The notes beneath the pieces are model-generated. The model saw nothing but the letters and a program-made list of their open reading frames with translations. It did no database searches and had not been told where the DNA came from. The position numbers and the translations under genes were made by a program. Shown piece by piece: positions 16,624-22,776 of a DNA stretch of 22,776 bases. Location: the NCBI GenBank assembly GCA_035543875.1, contig DATKIY010000269.1, positions 1-22,776 on the forward strand, in the 5' to 3' direction. Each line of letters begins with the position of its first letter. Positions within the stretch are counted from its first letter, which is position 1. The stretch is from DATKIY01 sp035543875. Its GTDB lineage: Bacteria > Actinomycetota > Actinomycetes > JAHEKZ01.

Positions 16624-18081
16624 TCAGCCCCCGTTCGACAGCCGCTTGGCTACCTCGGCGCCGAGGTTGGGGTCGACGTTGCGCCAGTACTCCAGCGCGC
16701 GTTCGACCATCTCGGGGGTGACGCCGTTACTCATGTGCCCAGCAATGTTTGATGCCAAGTGGTCGCGGTCGGTTTCGCTCAGCACCTCGCGATACAGCGT
16801 TCCCGGCTGACCGAAGTCGTCGTCGTCTCGCCGTTTGGTGTACGCCTCTCGCACAATCTCACCGGAGACCTGCCATCCCGGGTCGGCGTACCGCTCCGGG
16901 TCAGCCTTGGGACCACCTACCGAGTTTGGCGCGTAGACCGGGTCGCCAGGATTGCTGTACCTCATGGCGCCGTCTTTGTTGTACGAGTTGACCGGCGACT
17001 TCGGCTGGTTGATCGGCAGCTGGAGGTAGTTAGGGCCAATCCGGTAGCGGTGCGTGTCCGGGTAGCTGAACAACCTGCCGAGCAACATCTTGTCTGGGCT
17101 CGGGCCGATACCCGGAACGAGGTTCGCAGGTTCGAAGGCTGACTGCTCAACCTCGGCAAAGTAGTTGCCGGGGTTGCGGTCAAGCGTGAGTCGCCCAATC
17201 TTGATCGGCGGGTAGTCGCCGTGCGGCCACACCTTCGTAAGGTCGAACGGGTTGAACCGGTAGTCAGCGGCCTCGGCAAACGGCATGATCTGCATCTCAA
17301 GGGTCCACGACGGAAACTCGCGTCGTTCGATGGACTCGTAGAGGTCCCGAATGTGGAAGTCGCCATCTTCGGACGCAACGGCTTTGGCCTCGGCGTCGGT
17401 GAAGTTCTCGATGCCTTGGTCAGTTTTGAAGTGGTACTTGACCCAGAACTTGTCGCCAGACGCGTTGACCCACAAGTACGTGTGGCTGCCGTAGCCGTTC
17501 TGGTTCCGCCAGGTGCGAGGAGTTCCTCGGTCGCTCATCAAGAACGTGACTTGGTGGGCTGACTCAGGAGACAGCGTCCAGAAGTCCCACTGCATGTTGT
17601 TATCGCGCAGGTGGGTGTCTGCGCGACGTTTTTGTGAGTGGATGAAGTCTGAGAACTTGCTTGGGTCGCGGATAAAGAAGACGGGTGTGTTGTTACCGAC
17701 GATGTCGTAGTTGCCTTCTTCGGTGTAGAACTTGATGGCGAACCCACGCGGGTCTCTTACCGTGTCGTTGGAACCCAACTCGCCGGCGACGGTGGAGAAG
17801 CGCAGGAACACGTCGGTCTTTGCACCCTTACGGAACACCGCAGCTTTGGTGTACTGCGACACGTCCTCGAAGCACTCGAATACTCCGTGTGCCGCGCCTC
17901 CCTTGGCGTGGACTACGCGCTCGGGAACACGTTCGCGGTTGAACTGCGCCATCTTCTGGATGACGTAGTGGTCCTGCAGCAGCAGGGGACCGTCGGCACC
18001 AACCGACAGCGAATGTTCATCGCTGGGGGCGGGGATACCGGCGTCGGTCGTCGTCACCGGTGGTTGATCACTTGCAGCCAT
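16624..18081 (-). CDS. katA: monofunctional haem catalase
   Basis: A 485-residue small-subunit haem catalase, the usual length. Visible are the active-site RERVPERVVHAKG (His58), FRFSTVAGELGSNDTVRDPRGFAIKFYTEEGNYDIVGNNTPVFF (distal Asn130/131) and the proximal haem-ligand motif RLFSYPDTHRYR (Tyr340). It converts H2O2 to water and oxygen in the cytoplasm. The ATG at 18081 has GGAGG 7 nt upstream; the open frame to 18360 runs antisense into oxyR and is rejected. It is divergent from oxyR with a 183-bp intergenic region, the arrangement of OxyR-regulated catalase genes. It sits within the amine-catabolism island, next to an FAD enzyme that may produce peroxide. Confidence 0.96.
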   Translation of the reverse strand: MAASDQPPVTTTDAGIPAPSDEHSLSVGADGPLLLQDHYVIQKMAQFNRERVPERVVHAKGGAAHGVFECFEDVSQYTKAAVFRKGAKTDVFLRFSTVAGELGSNDTVRDPRGFAIKFYTEEGNYDIVGNNTPVFFIRDPSKFSDFIHSQKRRADTHLRDNNMQWDFWTLSPESAHQVTFLMSDRGTPRTWRNQNGYGSHTYLWVNASGDKFWVKYHFKTDQGIENFTDAEAKAVASEDGDFHIRDLYESIERREFPSWTLEMQIMPFAEAADYRFNPFDLTKVWPHGDYPPIKIGRLTLDRNPGNYFAEVEQSAFEPANLVPGIGPSPDKMLLGRLFSYPDTHRYRIGPNYLQLPINQPKSPVNSYNKDGAMRYSNPGDPVYAPNSVGGPKADPERYADPGWQVSGEIVREAYTKRRDDDDFGQPGTLYREVLSETDRDHLASNIAGHMSNGVTPEMVERALEYWRNVDPNLGAEVAKRLSNGG

Positions 18082-18264
18082 GCTCGAGCCTCCACAGCTT
18101 TCGTCGTGCCGATGGGGTGTGCTGGTTTTGAAAATGCTGGCGAACCGACGGGTCGGCCCACGGGGTGGACCCTGCCACGAGTTACCCGCCTGGTGGAATA
18201 GGTCGAACATGATTAATAGGTAGGGGTGATAGATCACTCCGTCGAGGAAGCGCGGTGAGGATGA
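18082..18264. promoter_or_regulatory. katA-oxyR divergent regulatory region
   Basis: These 183 bp separate the two starts. Three ATAG tetranucleotides (18198-18201, 18216-18219, 18229-18232) cluster on the oxyR side, reminiscent of the ATAGnT elements of OxyR sites, but their spacing (18 and 13 bp) does not match the canonical periodicity and the CTAT halves are poor. The katA ribosome site GGAGG is at the left end. The OxyR-site call is tentative; that this region regulates both genes is likely. Confidence 0.5.
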
Positions 18265-19191
18265 GTGGCTACCCCGTCGCTGGCACAGGTTCGGGCGTTC
18301 GTTGCGGTGGCCGACGCCCTGCATTTCGGCACAGCAGCGTCGAGGCTGGGGATCAGTCAACCTGCGCTGTCAGCAGCTCTGGCGAGCTTGGAGTCCCTGC
18401 TGGGGGTGCAGCTCGTCGAACGGACCACGCGGAGGGTGCTGCTCACGCCGGAGGGTGACGCGCTGCTACCGCGGGCGCGCTCGGTTGCCGAGGCCGTCGA
18501 CGGTTTGGTCGATGCGGCCGCGGGCCAGCAGGCGTTGGCTGGTCGGCTGCGCATCGGAGTCATCCCAACTGTCGCCCCCTACCTTTTGCCGTCGCTGATC
18601 CGTCGCATTCGGCGGGACCTGCCGGACCTGGTTCCCGAGGTTCGGGAGGAGCAAACTGCGCGGTTGATCGACGACCTCTCCGCTGCGCGACTTGATGTGG
18701 CGATCATTGCCTTGCCTGCGGGGGTCGCTGGCCTGCACGAGATACCGATCTACGACGAAGGCTTTGTGTTGGTGGTGCCGACCGGGCACCGGTACGCCGG
18801 GAGCACGAACCTGTCGCCGGCCTCTTTGGGCGGCCAGAACCTGCTGCTTCTGGACGAAGGTCATTGTCTTCGTGATCAGGTACTTGAGCTGTGTCGAAGC
18901 GCTGCCGTTGACGGCGCGACATCATCGGCGGCTCGAACTACCTCATTGGCGACGGTGGTGCAGCTGGTCTCGTCCGGCTTGGGTACGACGCTCTTGCCGG
19001 AAACGGCGCTCGCTGCCGAGTCGCGTAGAGGAGCCCTGGCTGTTGCCCGGTTCACTGATCCTGCTCCGGGGCGACGCATCGGCTTGGTCTACCGAGCTTC
19101 CTCCGCTCGCGGCGCCGCATATGCGGAGCTGGCCAACGTCGTCCGACAGGCAGCCCGACGCCTTCCGGTCACCACGCTCGACCAGCCGTAA
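18265..19191 (+). CDS. oxyR: LysR-type peroxide regulator OxyR
   Basis: A 308-residue LysR-family regulator. The winged helix is at 5-62 (AQVRAFVAVADALHFGTAASRLGISQPALSAALASLESLLGVQLVERT). The effector domain includes GHCLRDQVLELC, where Cys201 and Cys210 have the exact spacing and context of the redox pair Cys199/Cys208 of E. coli OxyR. This supports true OxyR over a general LysR. On oxidation it should form the disulfide and switch on the divergent catalase. Start GTG 18265, with GGTGAGG a few bases upstream. It is followed by 85 bp without an obvious terminator before the convergent amidotransferase gene. Confidence 0.95.
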   Translation: MATPSLAQVRAFVAVADALHFGTAASRLGISQPALSAALASLESLLGVQLVERTTRRVLLTPEGDALLPRARSVAEAVDGLVDAAAGQQALAGRLRIGVIPTVAPYLLPSLIRRIRRDLPDLVPEVREEQTARLIDDLSAARLDVAIIALPAGVAGLHEIPIYDEGFVLVVPTGHRYAGSTNLSPASLGGQNLLLLDEGHCLRDQVLELCRSAAVDGATSSAARTTSLATVVQLVSSGLGTTLLPETALAAESRRGALAVARFTDPAPGRRIGLVYRASSARGAAYAELANVVRQAARRLPVTTLDQP

Positions 19192-19276
19192 CCCCGTGTG
19201 ACAGTCAAGTGCATCAAACAACGCTGATTGCTCCAAGGGTGCTCAAGGTTTCGCACTCGGCAATTTGGGTCTGACG

Positions 19277-19999
19277 TTAGGTGGACGCGGCAGTAATAAG
19301 TGCGTCGAACAGCGCGGGGCTGTCGCCAGCTTCGGGGTGCCAGAGCACGCCGACCGCGAATCGTTTGCCAGGGACTTCCACGACCTCGATCGTCTCGTCG
19401 TCCGCCCAGCCTGTGACTTCCAGCGAGCCCGGATCGGCAACCCCTTGATGGTGATACGACTTGACCACTGCTGAGTCTCCTAGGGCCCGTTGAACGATCG
19501 AGTTGATTTTGAGTCGCACCAGGTGTTCGCCGAAGACGCCAGGCTCTGGCCGATGCCGGTTGTGGTGAACCGCGTCGGGAAGGTGTTGTTCAAGCTGGCC
19601 GCCGTGAGTGACGGCGAGTAGCTGCATCCCGCGACAAATGCCTAATGTCGGCAGATCGCGCTGCATCGCCCCGAGCGCCAAGGCCCGCTCCGCCGCATCG
19701 CGGTCGGGACGCACGCCGATCGTCTCCTGGTGTGCGACTTGGCCGTACAGCTGCGGGTCGAGATCGGCCCCGCCGGCCAGGATCAAACCGTCCAGCAGGT
19801 CGAGTACCTGCTGGCTCGTCGATTCCGTTGGCGGTAGGACGATGGGAAGCCCCCCGGCAGCAGCTACCTGCCTCACATACCCTTCGGGAACCAGGACCGC
19901 GGGCATGGACCAAACCCCCCATTGGGCCTGTTCGCGATAGGCAGAGATCCCGATGACGGGTCGTCGGTGATCGGCTGGCGCTCCGGCTCTGGCTTCCAT
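19277..19999 (-). CDS. class I glutamine amidotransferase-like gamma-glutamyl hydrolase (PuuD-like)
   Basis: A 240-residue peptidase C26/class I glutamine amidotransferase, the size of PuuD (gamma-glutamyl-gamma-aminobutyrate hydrolase). Visible are VIGISAY (15-21), LILAGGADLDPQLY (72-85), nucleophile elbow GICRGMQLL (Cys122), SYHHQGV, and LWHPE with His221 and Glu223 of the triad. It cleaves gamma-glutamyl amides of amino acids to glutamate plus the free acid. With the ligase, SDR and aldehyde dehydrogenase nearby it would finish the pathway, though it lies on the other strand beyond katA/oxyR and so has separate transcription. Start ATG 19999 (family N-terminus); the longer frame to 20800 is antisense to moeZ and rejected. 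No strong ribosome site is seen. It diverges from moeZ with 105 bp between. Confidence 0.93.
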   Translation of the reverse strand: MEARAGAPADHRRPVIGISAYREQAQWGVWSMPAVLVPEGYVRQVAAAGGLPIVLPPTESTSQQVLDLLDGLILAGGADLDPQLYGQVAHQETIGVRPDRDAAERALALGAMQRDLPTLGICRGMQLLAVTHGGQLEQHLPDAVHHNRHRPEPGVFGEHLVRLKINSIVQRALGDSAVVKSYHHQGVADPGSLEVTGWADDETIEVVEVPGKRFAVGVLWHPEAGDSPALFDALITAAST

Positions 20000-20104
20000 C
20001 GACGGAAGTGTCCCACGATGCGGACCGGGTGACCGGAATGCGAGCGGCTGCGGCACAGTTGAGGAGAGGTAGTTCGAAATCCACGCGCCATCTTTGGAGT
20101 CCAC

Positions 20105-21295
20105 GTGTCTGTTCCGCCGCTCGTTGAGCCAGCTGCTGAGCTCACCGTCGACGAGGTCAAGCGTTACTCGCGCCACATCATCATCCCCGAGGTGGCGATG
20201 GCCGGCCAGAAGCGCCTCAAGAACGCACGGGTTCTGGCGATCGGAGCAGGGGGCCTCGGATCTCCGGTTCTGGTCTACCTCGCCGCAGCTGGTGTGGGCA
20301 CGATCGGCGTCGTCGAGTTCGACACCGTCGACGAGTCCAACCTGCAGCGTCAGATCATTCACGGCCAAAGTGACGTCGGGCGGTCGAAGGCCGAGTCGGC
20401 CCGCGACTCGATCAAGGAGATCAACCCGTTCATAGACGTGCGGCTGCACGAGGAACGCCTCGACTCCAGCAACGTGATGGAGATCTTTGGTCAGTACGAC
20501 CTCATCATCGACGGTACGGACAACTTCGCAACGCGCTACTTGGTCAATGACGCAGCAGTGCTGCTCGGTAAGCCGTATGTCTGGGGTTCCATCTACCGGT
20601 TCGACGGCCAAGCGAGCGTCTTCTGGGCCGAGCATGGACCGTGCTACCGGTGCCTCTACCCCGAGCCTCCTCCTCCCGGAATGGTGCCTTCGTGCGCCGA
20701 GGGCGGCGTGCTTGGCGTGATGGCGGGAACGATCGGAACGTTCCAAGCCAACGAAGCCATCAAGCTCCTGACCGGGATCGGCGACAGCCTGATCGGGCAC
20801 CTCGTCATCTACGACGCGCTTGAGTCAAGCGTGCGCAAAGTACGGATCCGGAAAGACCCCAACTGTGCTGTCTGCGGAACGAACCCGACCGTCACAGAGC
20901 TCATCGACTATGAGGCTTTCTGTGGTGTCATCTCTGAAGAGGCAGCGGAGGCTGCCCGCGAGTCGACGATCAGCGTTCGTGATTTGAAGGAAAAGCTCGA
21001 TCGTCGTGACCGAGGCGAAGAGGACTTCGTCCTCATTGACGTGCGTGAGCCGGCTGAGTACGAAATCGTCGCCATTCCTGGATCAGTCCTCATCCCCAAG
21101 AACGAGTTCTTGATGGGCAACGCCCTTGAGTCGCTGCCGCAGGACAAGCAGATCGTGCTGCACTGCAAGGTCGGTCAACGATCGGCTGAAGTTCTCGCCG
21201 TCGTTAAGGGTGCAGGGTTTGCAGACGCACAACACGTTGGTGGCGGCGTCGTCGCCTGGGTTAACCAGATCGAACCAGCAAAGCCGATCTACTAG
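20105..21295 (+). CDS. moeZ: adenylyltransferase/sulfurtransferase MoeZ
   Basis: A 396-residue ThiF/MoeB-type E1-like enzyme with a C-terminal rhodanese domain, the full MoeZ architecture (M. tuberculosis MoeZ has a similar length). The adenylyltransferase has the ATP loop GAGGLGSPV (47-55), SNLQRQ, DGTDNFATRY, zinc pairs CYRC (180, 183) and CAVC (254, 257), and PSCAEGGVLG (Cys197). The rhodanese domain starts near residue 288 (LIDVREPAEYE) with the active-site loop CKVGQRS (Cys354). It adenylates and then thiocarboxylates ubiquitin-like sulfur carriers for molybdopterin, cysteine or thiamine-type synthesis. GTG 20105 has GGAG 5 nt upstream. The stop is 19 bp from the convergent flippase-like gene. 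Confidence 0.97.
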   Translation: MSVPPLVEPAAELTVDEVKRYSRHIIIPEVAMAGQKRLKNARVLAIGAGGLGSPVLVYLAAAGVGTIGVVEFDTVDESNLQRQIIHGQSDVGRSKAESARDSIKEINPFIDVRLHEERLDSSNVMEIFGQYDLIIDGTDNFATRYLVNDAAVLLGKPYVWGSIYRFDGQASVFWAEHGPCYRCLYPEPPPPGMVPSCAEGGVLGVMAGTIGTFQANEAIKLLTGIGDSLIGHLVIYDALESSVRKVRIRKDPNCAVCGTNPTVTELIDYEAFCGVISEEAAEAARESTISVRDLKEKLDRRDRGEEDFVLIDVREPAEYEIVAIPGSVLIPKNEFLMGNALESLPQDKQIVLHCKVGQRSAEVLAVVKGAGFADAQHVGGGVVAWVNQIEPAKPIY

Positions 21296-21314
21296 CTGCC
21301 GCACTGAAGGCAAG

Positions 21315-22776
21315 TCAGAGCGCACCTTTGCGCTGCAGCCATTGGAAGCTGACCCAGCCGGGTACGACCGGCACCCAGAACGTGGCGGCGCGGAAAAGCA
21401 GTGCGGCTTGCACAGCGGTTGCACCGTCTAGACCTGCGGCCGTCAGGCCAGCCGCCAGCGCGGCTTCTACTGCGCCGATTCCGCCGGGAGTCGGCGCAGC
21501 GGAGCCGATGGCACCTGCGGCGAGATAGACGAAACCAACTGCGGGGAACGTGAGATCGCCGCCGTAAGCGCCAACGGCAGCGAACAGCGCACCAGCGTAT
21601 GCAAGGTTCAGCGCGATCGCGCCCGCCATGGCCATGACCATTCGCCGAGGTTGCCGAGCCATTTCCACTAACCGCGGAATCGTCGGCTCGACCAAAGGTC
21701 GGATACGCGCGGAGAGGATCCGTCGAGTCAGTGGGATCGCGAGTGTGACTGCTCCGACGACAACCACGCTTCCGACCACAACCAGCACCGTGCGTCCGGG
21801 GATCAGGTTGGGACCTTGCTGACGTCCCGTGAACACACCGAACACCACCACCAACACGATGTAAGACAAGAAGACAAATAACTGGGAGGCCCCAACACTG
21901 GCGAGGGCGACAGCTGGGGGTGCGCCTCGTTGCTGGATGTATCGCGTGTTCGTTCCGATGTTGCCGACCGCTGCCGGTGCGACCAAAGAAACAAAGGTGG
22001 AGGCCAGCTGCACCAAGAAGGTTCGAACCCACGAGAGGGCCATCGGCGCGAAGCTCGCGATGACAACTGAGGCTGCGACATAGGTGAAGAACGAGCAGAC
22101 GAAGGCCGCCGCCGCCCACGCTGGTTTGGCTTCGGTGAAGATCGATGCCAGGTTGACTGACGCGAGCTGACCAAGCAGGACGGTCACCGCGATCATCACC
22201 GCGACAAGCGCAACGATCGTTCGCGGTCGCAGTCGTTCTAATGGCACAGCCTCGGTAGGTGCAGCCGGGAACGCGGCAACCACCGACTCGCGCAGGTCCG
22301 CCATCAGTCCGGGATGCTTCTTCAAGCTGCGACGGTTCGTCCGGCTCAGCGCAATCGCTTGCAAGAGCGGGAGCGCCTCGCCCAACCGCTGAGCGGTTAG
22401 TTCCAACAACGCTCCGCGCACTGCCCGATCGGCACCGACGAACTGTGCGGTAGTGACGAGTAGTTCCGCGTCATCGATACGCAGGGTCAGCTGCTCTGCG
22501 GCAATTTCCCCAGATTCCAGGCCAAGCAGCCAAACGCGGCCCTCTGCGTCGAGTGCAAGGTTGTGTGCATGCAGCTCCTCATGTGCGATGCCGGCCCTAT
22601 GAAGCTGACGGACCTGTCCCCAAAGATCGGCGATGACGTCGTCGGTGAGTTCGGTCGGTTCAAGTTCGTCAAACGTTCGAAGGTCGCTGGCGTGTTCGAA
22701 TGCCAAGACTGCTGCGTCACGATTAACGGATGCGGCTGCCACTATGGCGGGAGTTCGAACTCCGTGTCTGGTAGCC
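21315..22776 (-). CDS. membrane protein with kinase-like N-terminus and TIGR00374/LPG-synthase-TM flippase domain (5' truncated by window)
   Basis: The frame is open to the window edge, so the N-terminus is missing; about 486 residues are visible. The first ~130 look like the C-lobe of a protein-kinase/phosphotransferase fold (AVLAFEHASD hinge, QLHRAGIAHEELHAHNLALDAEGRVWLLGLE). The catalytic HRD-type Asp is Glu and the metal-binding DFG-type Asp is Gly, so it is predicted to be a pseudokinase. From about residue 165 come roughly eight hydrophobic helices of the lysylphosphatidylglycerol synthase transmembrane/flippase family (TIGR00374-like), with APTPGGIGAVEAALAAGL. A role in lipid or glycan-lipid translocation is a family-level guess. 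No catalytic MprF synthase domain is visible. It is convergent with moeZ. Confidence 0.85.
   Translation of the reverse strand, partial: ATRHGVRTPAIVAAASVNRDAAVLAFEHASDLRTFDELEPTELTDDVIADLWGQVRQLHRAGIAHEELHAHNLALDAEGRVWLLGLESGEIAAEQLTLRIDDAELLVTTAQFVGADRAVRGALLELTAQRLGEALPLLQAIALSRTNRRSLKKHPGLMADLRESVVAAFPAAPTEAVPLERLRPRTIVALVAVMIAVTVLLGQLASVNLASIFTEAKPAWAAAAFVCSFFTYVAASVVIASFAPMALSWVRTFLVQLASTFVSLVAPAAVGNIGTNTRYIQQRGAPPAVALASVGASQLFVFLSYIVLVVVFGVFTGRQQGPNLIPGRTVLVVVGSVVVVGAVTLAIPLTRRILSARIRPLVEPTIPRLVEMARQPRRMVMAMAGAIALNLAYAGALFAAVGAYGGDLTFPAVGFVYLAAGAIGSAAPTPGGIGAVEAALAAGLTAAGLDGATAVQAALLFRAATFWVPVVPGWVSFQWLQRKGAL

Noticed and set aside
18082..18360. Upstream extension of the catalase frame giving 578 residues
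   Set aside because: The added segment is antisense to oxyR and the intergenic region and has no catalase-family content. ATG 18081 with GGAGG gives the standard 485-residue length.
19192..19276. Terminator between oxyR and the amidotransferase gene
   Set aside because: No stem of useful length with a T-tract was found; only short imperfect repeats.
20000..20800. Upstream extension of the gamma-glutamyl hydrolase frame into moeZ
   Set aside because: It is antisense to the well-conserved MoeZ adenylyltransferase domain. The amidotransferase domain begins just after ATG 19999.

Overview
The window is chromosomal DNA from a high-GC actinobacterium. The clearest evidence is gene content: an actinobacterial DUF3107 protein next to a TetR regulator, a MoeZ with fused adenylyltransferase and rhodanese domains, a MiaE_2/ferritin-like protein divergent from an RhlE-type DEAD-box helicase, an orphan ParA, and a RecB-type nuclease end next to a LipV-like hydrolase. 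From memory, most of these have counterparts in the Mycobacterium tuberculosis Rv3202c-Rv3213c interval, so this is a conserved actinobacterial neighbourhood, partly reordered. GTG and TTG starts, 1-4 nt gene overlaps and probable leaderless promoters fit that assignment. I cannot name a genus.

Layout. 1-519: C-terminal end of a RecB-family nuclease/helicase. 525-1391 (-): alpha/beta hydrolase. 1456-2585 (+): ParA-like ATPase overlapping a small zinc-ribbon gene. 2589-4752 (-): DEAD-box helicase followed by a DinB-type protein. 4848-5597 (+): ferritin-like protein. 5612-6599 (-): TetR regulator and DUF3107. 6797-16473 (+): eight tightly spaced genes ending at a strong hairpin terminator (16534-16570). 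The first two are a two-part conserved hypothetical and an alpha/beta hydrolase. The other six look metabolic: choline-kinase-family protein, FAD/GcvT-type amine oxidoreductase, GntR/FadR regulator, glutamine-synthetase-like ligase, aldehyde dehydrogenase and short-chain dehydrogenase. 16624-19191: catalase and OxyR, divergently transcribed. 19277-19999 (-): gamma-glutamyl hydrolase (PuuD type). 20105-21295 (+): moeZ. 21315-window end (-): 5'-truncated membrane protein with an N-terminal kinase-like domain and a TIGR00374-type flippase domain.

How the genes may work together. Between the core hydrolase (ends 8664) and moeZ (starts 20105) lies an island of about 11 kb. The ligase (GlnA4/PuuA type), aldehyde dehydrogenase, SDR and PuuD-type hydrolase are the enzyme set expected for an amine route through gamma-glutamyl intermediates. 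For ethanolamine this would be gamma-glutamylethanolamide, then the aldehyde, then gamma-glutamylglycine, then glutamate plus glycine. The FAD/GcvT enzyme suggests a linked methylamine (dimethylglycine or sarcosine type) step passing one-carbon units to folate. If it works as an oxidase it would make H2O2, which would explain katA/oxyR inside the same island. The GntR regulator sits mid-operon and is followed directly by a 24-bp dyad overlapping a candidate promoter for the last three genes. That is the most testable regulatory feature here.

No tRNA, rRNA, IS element, integrase or CRISPR array was seen. No gene-free stretch exceeds 200 bp.
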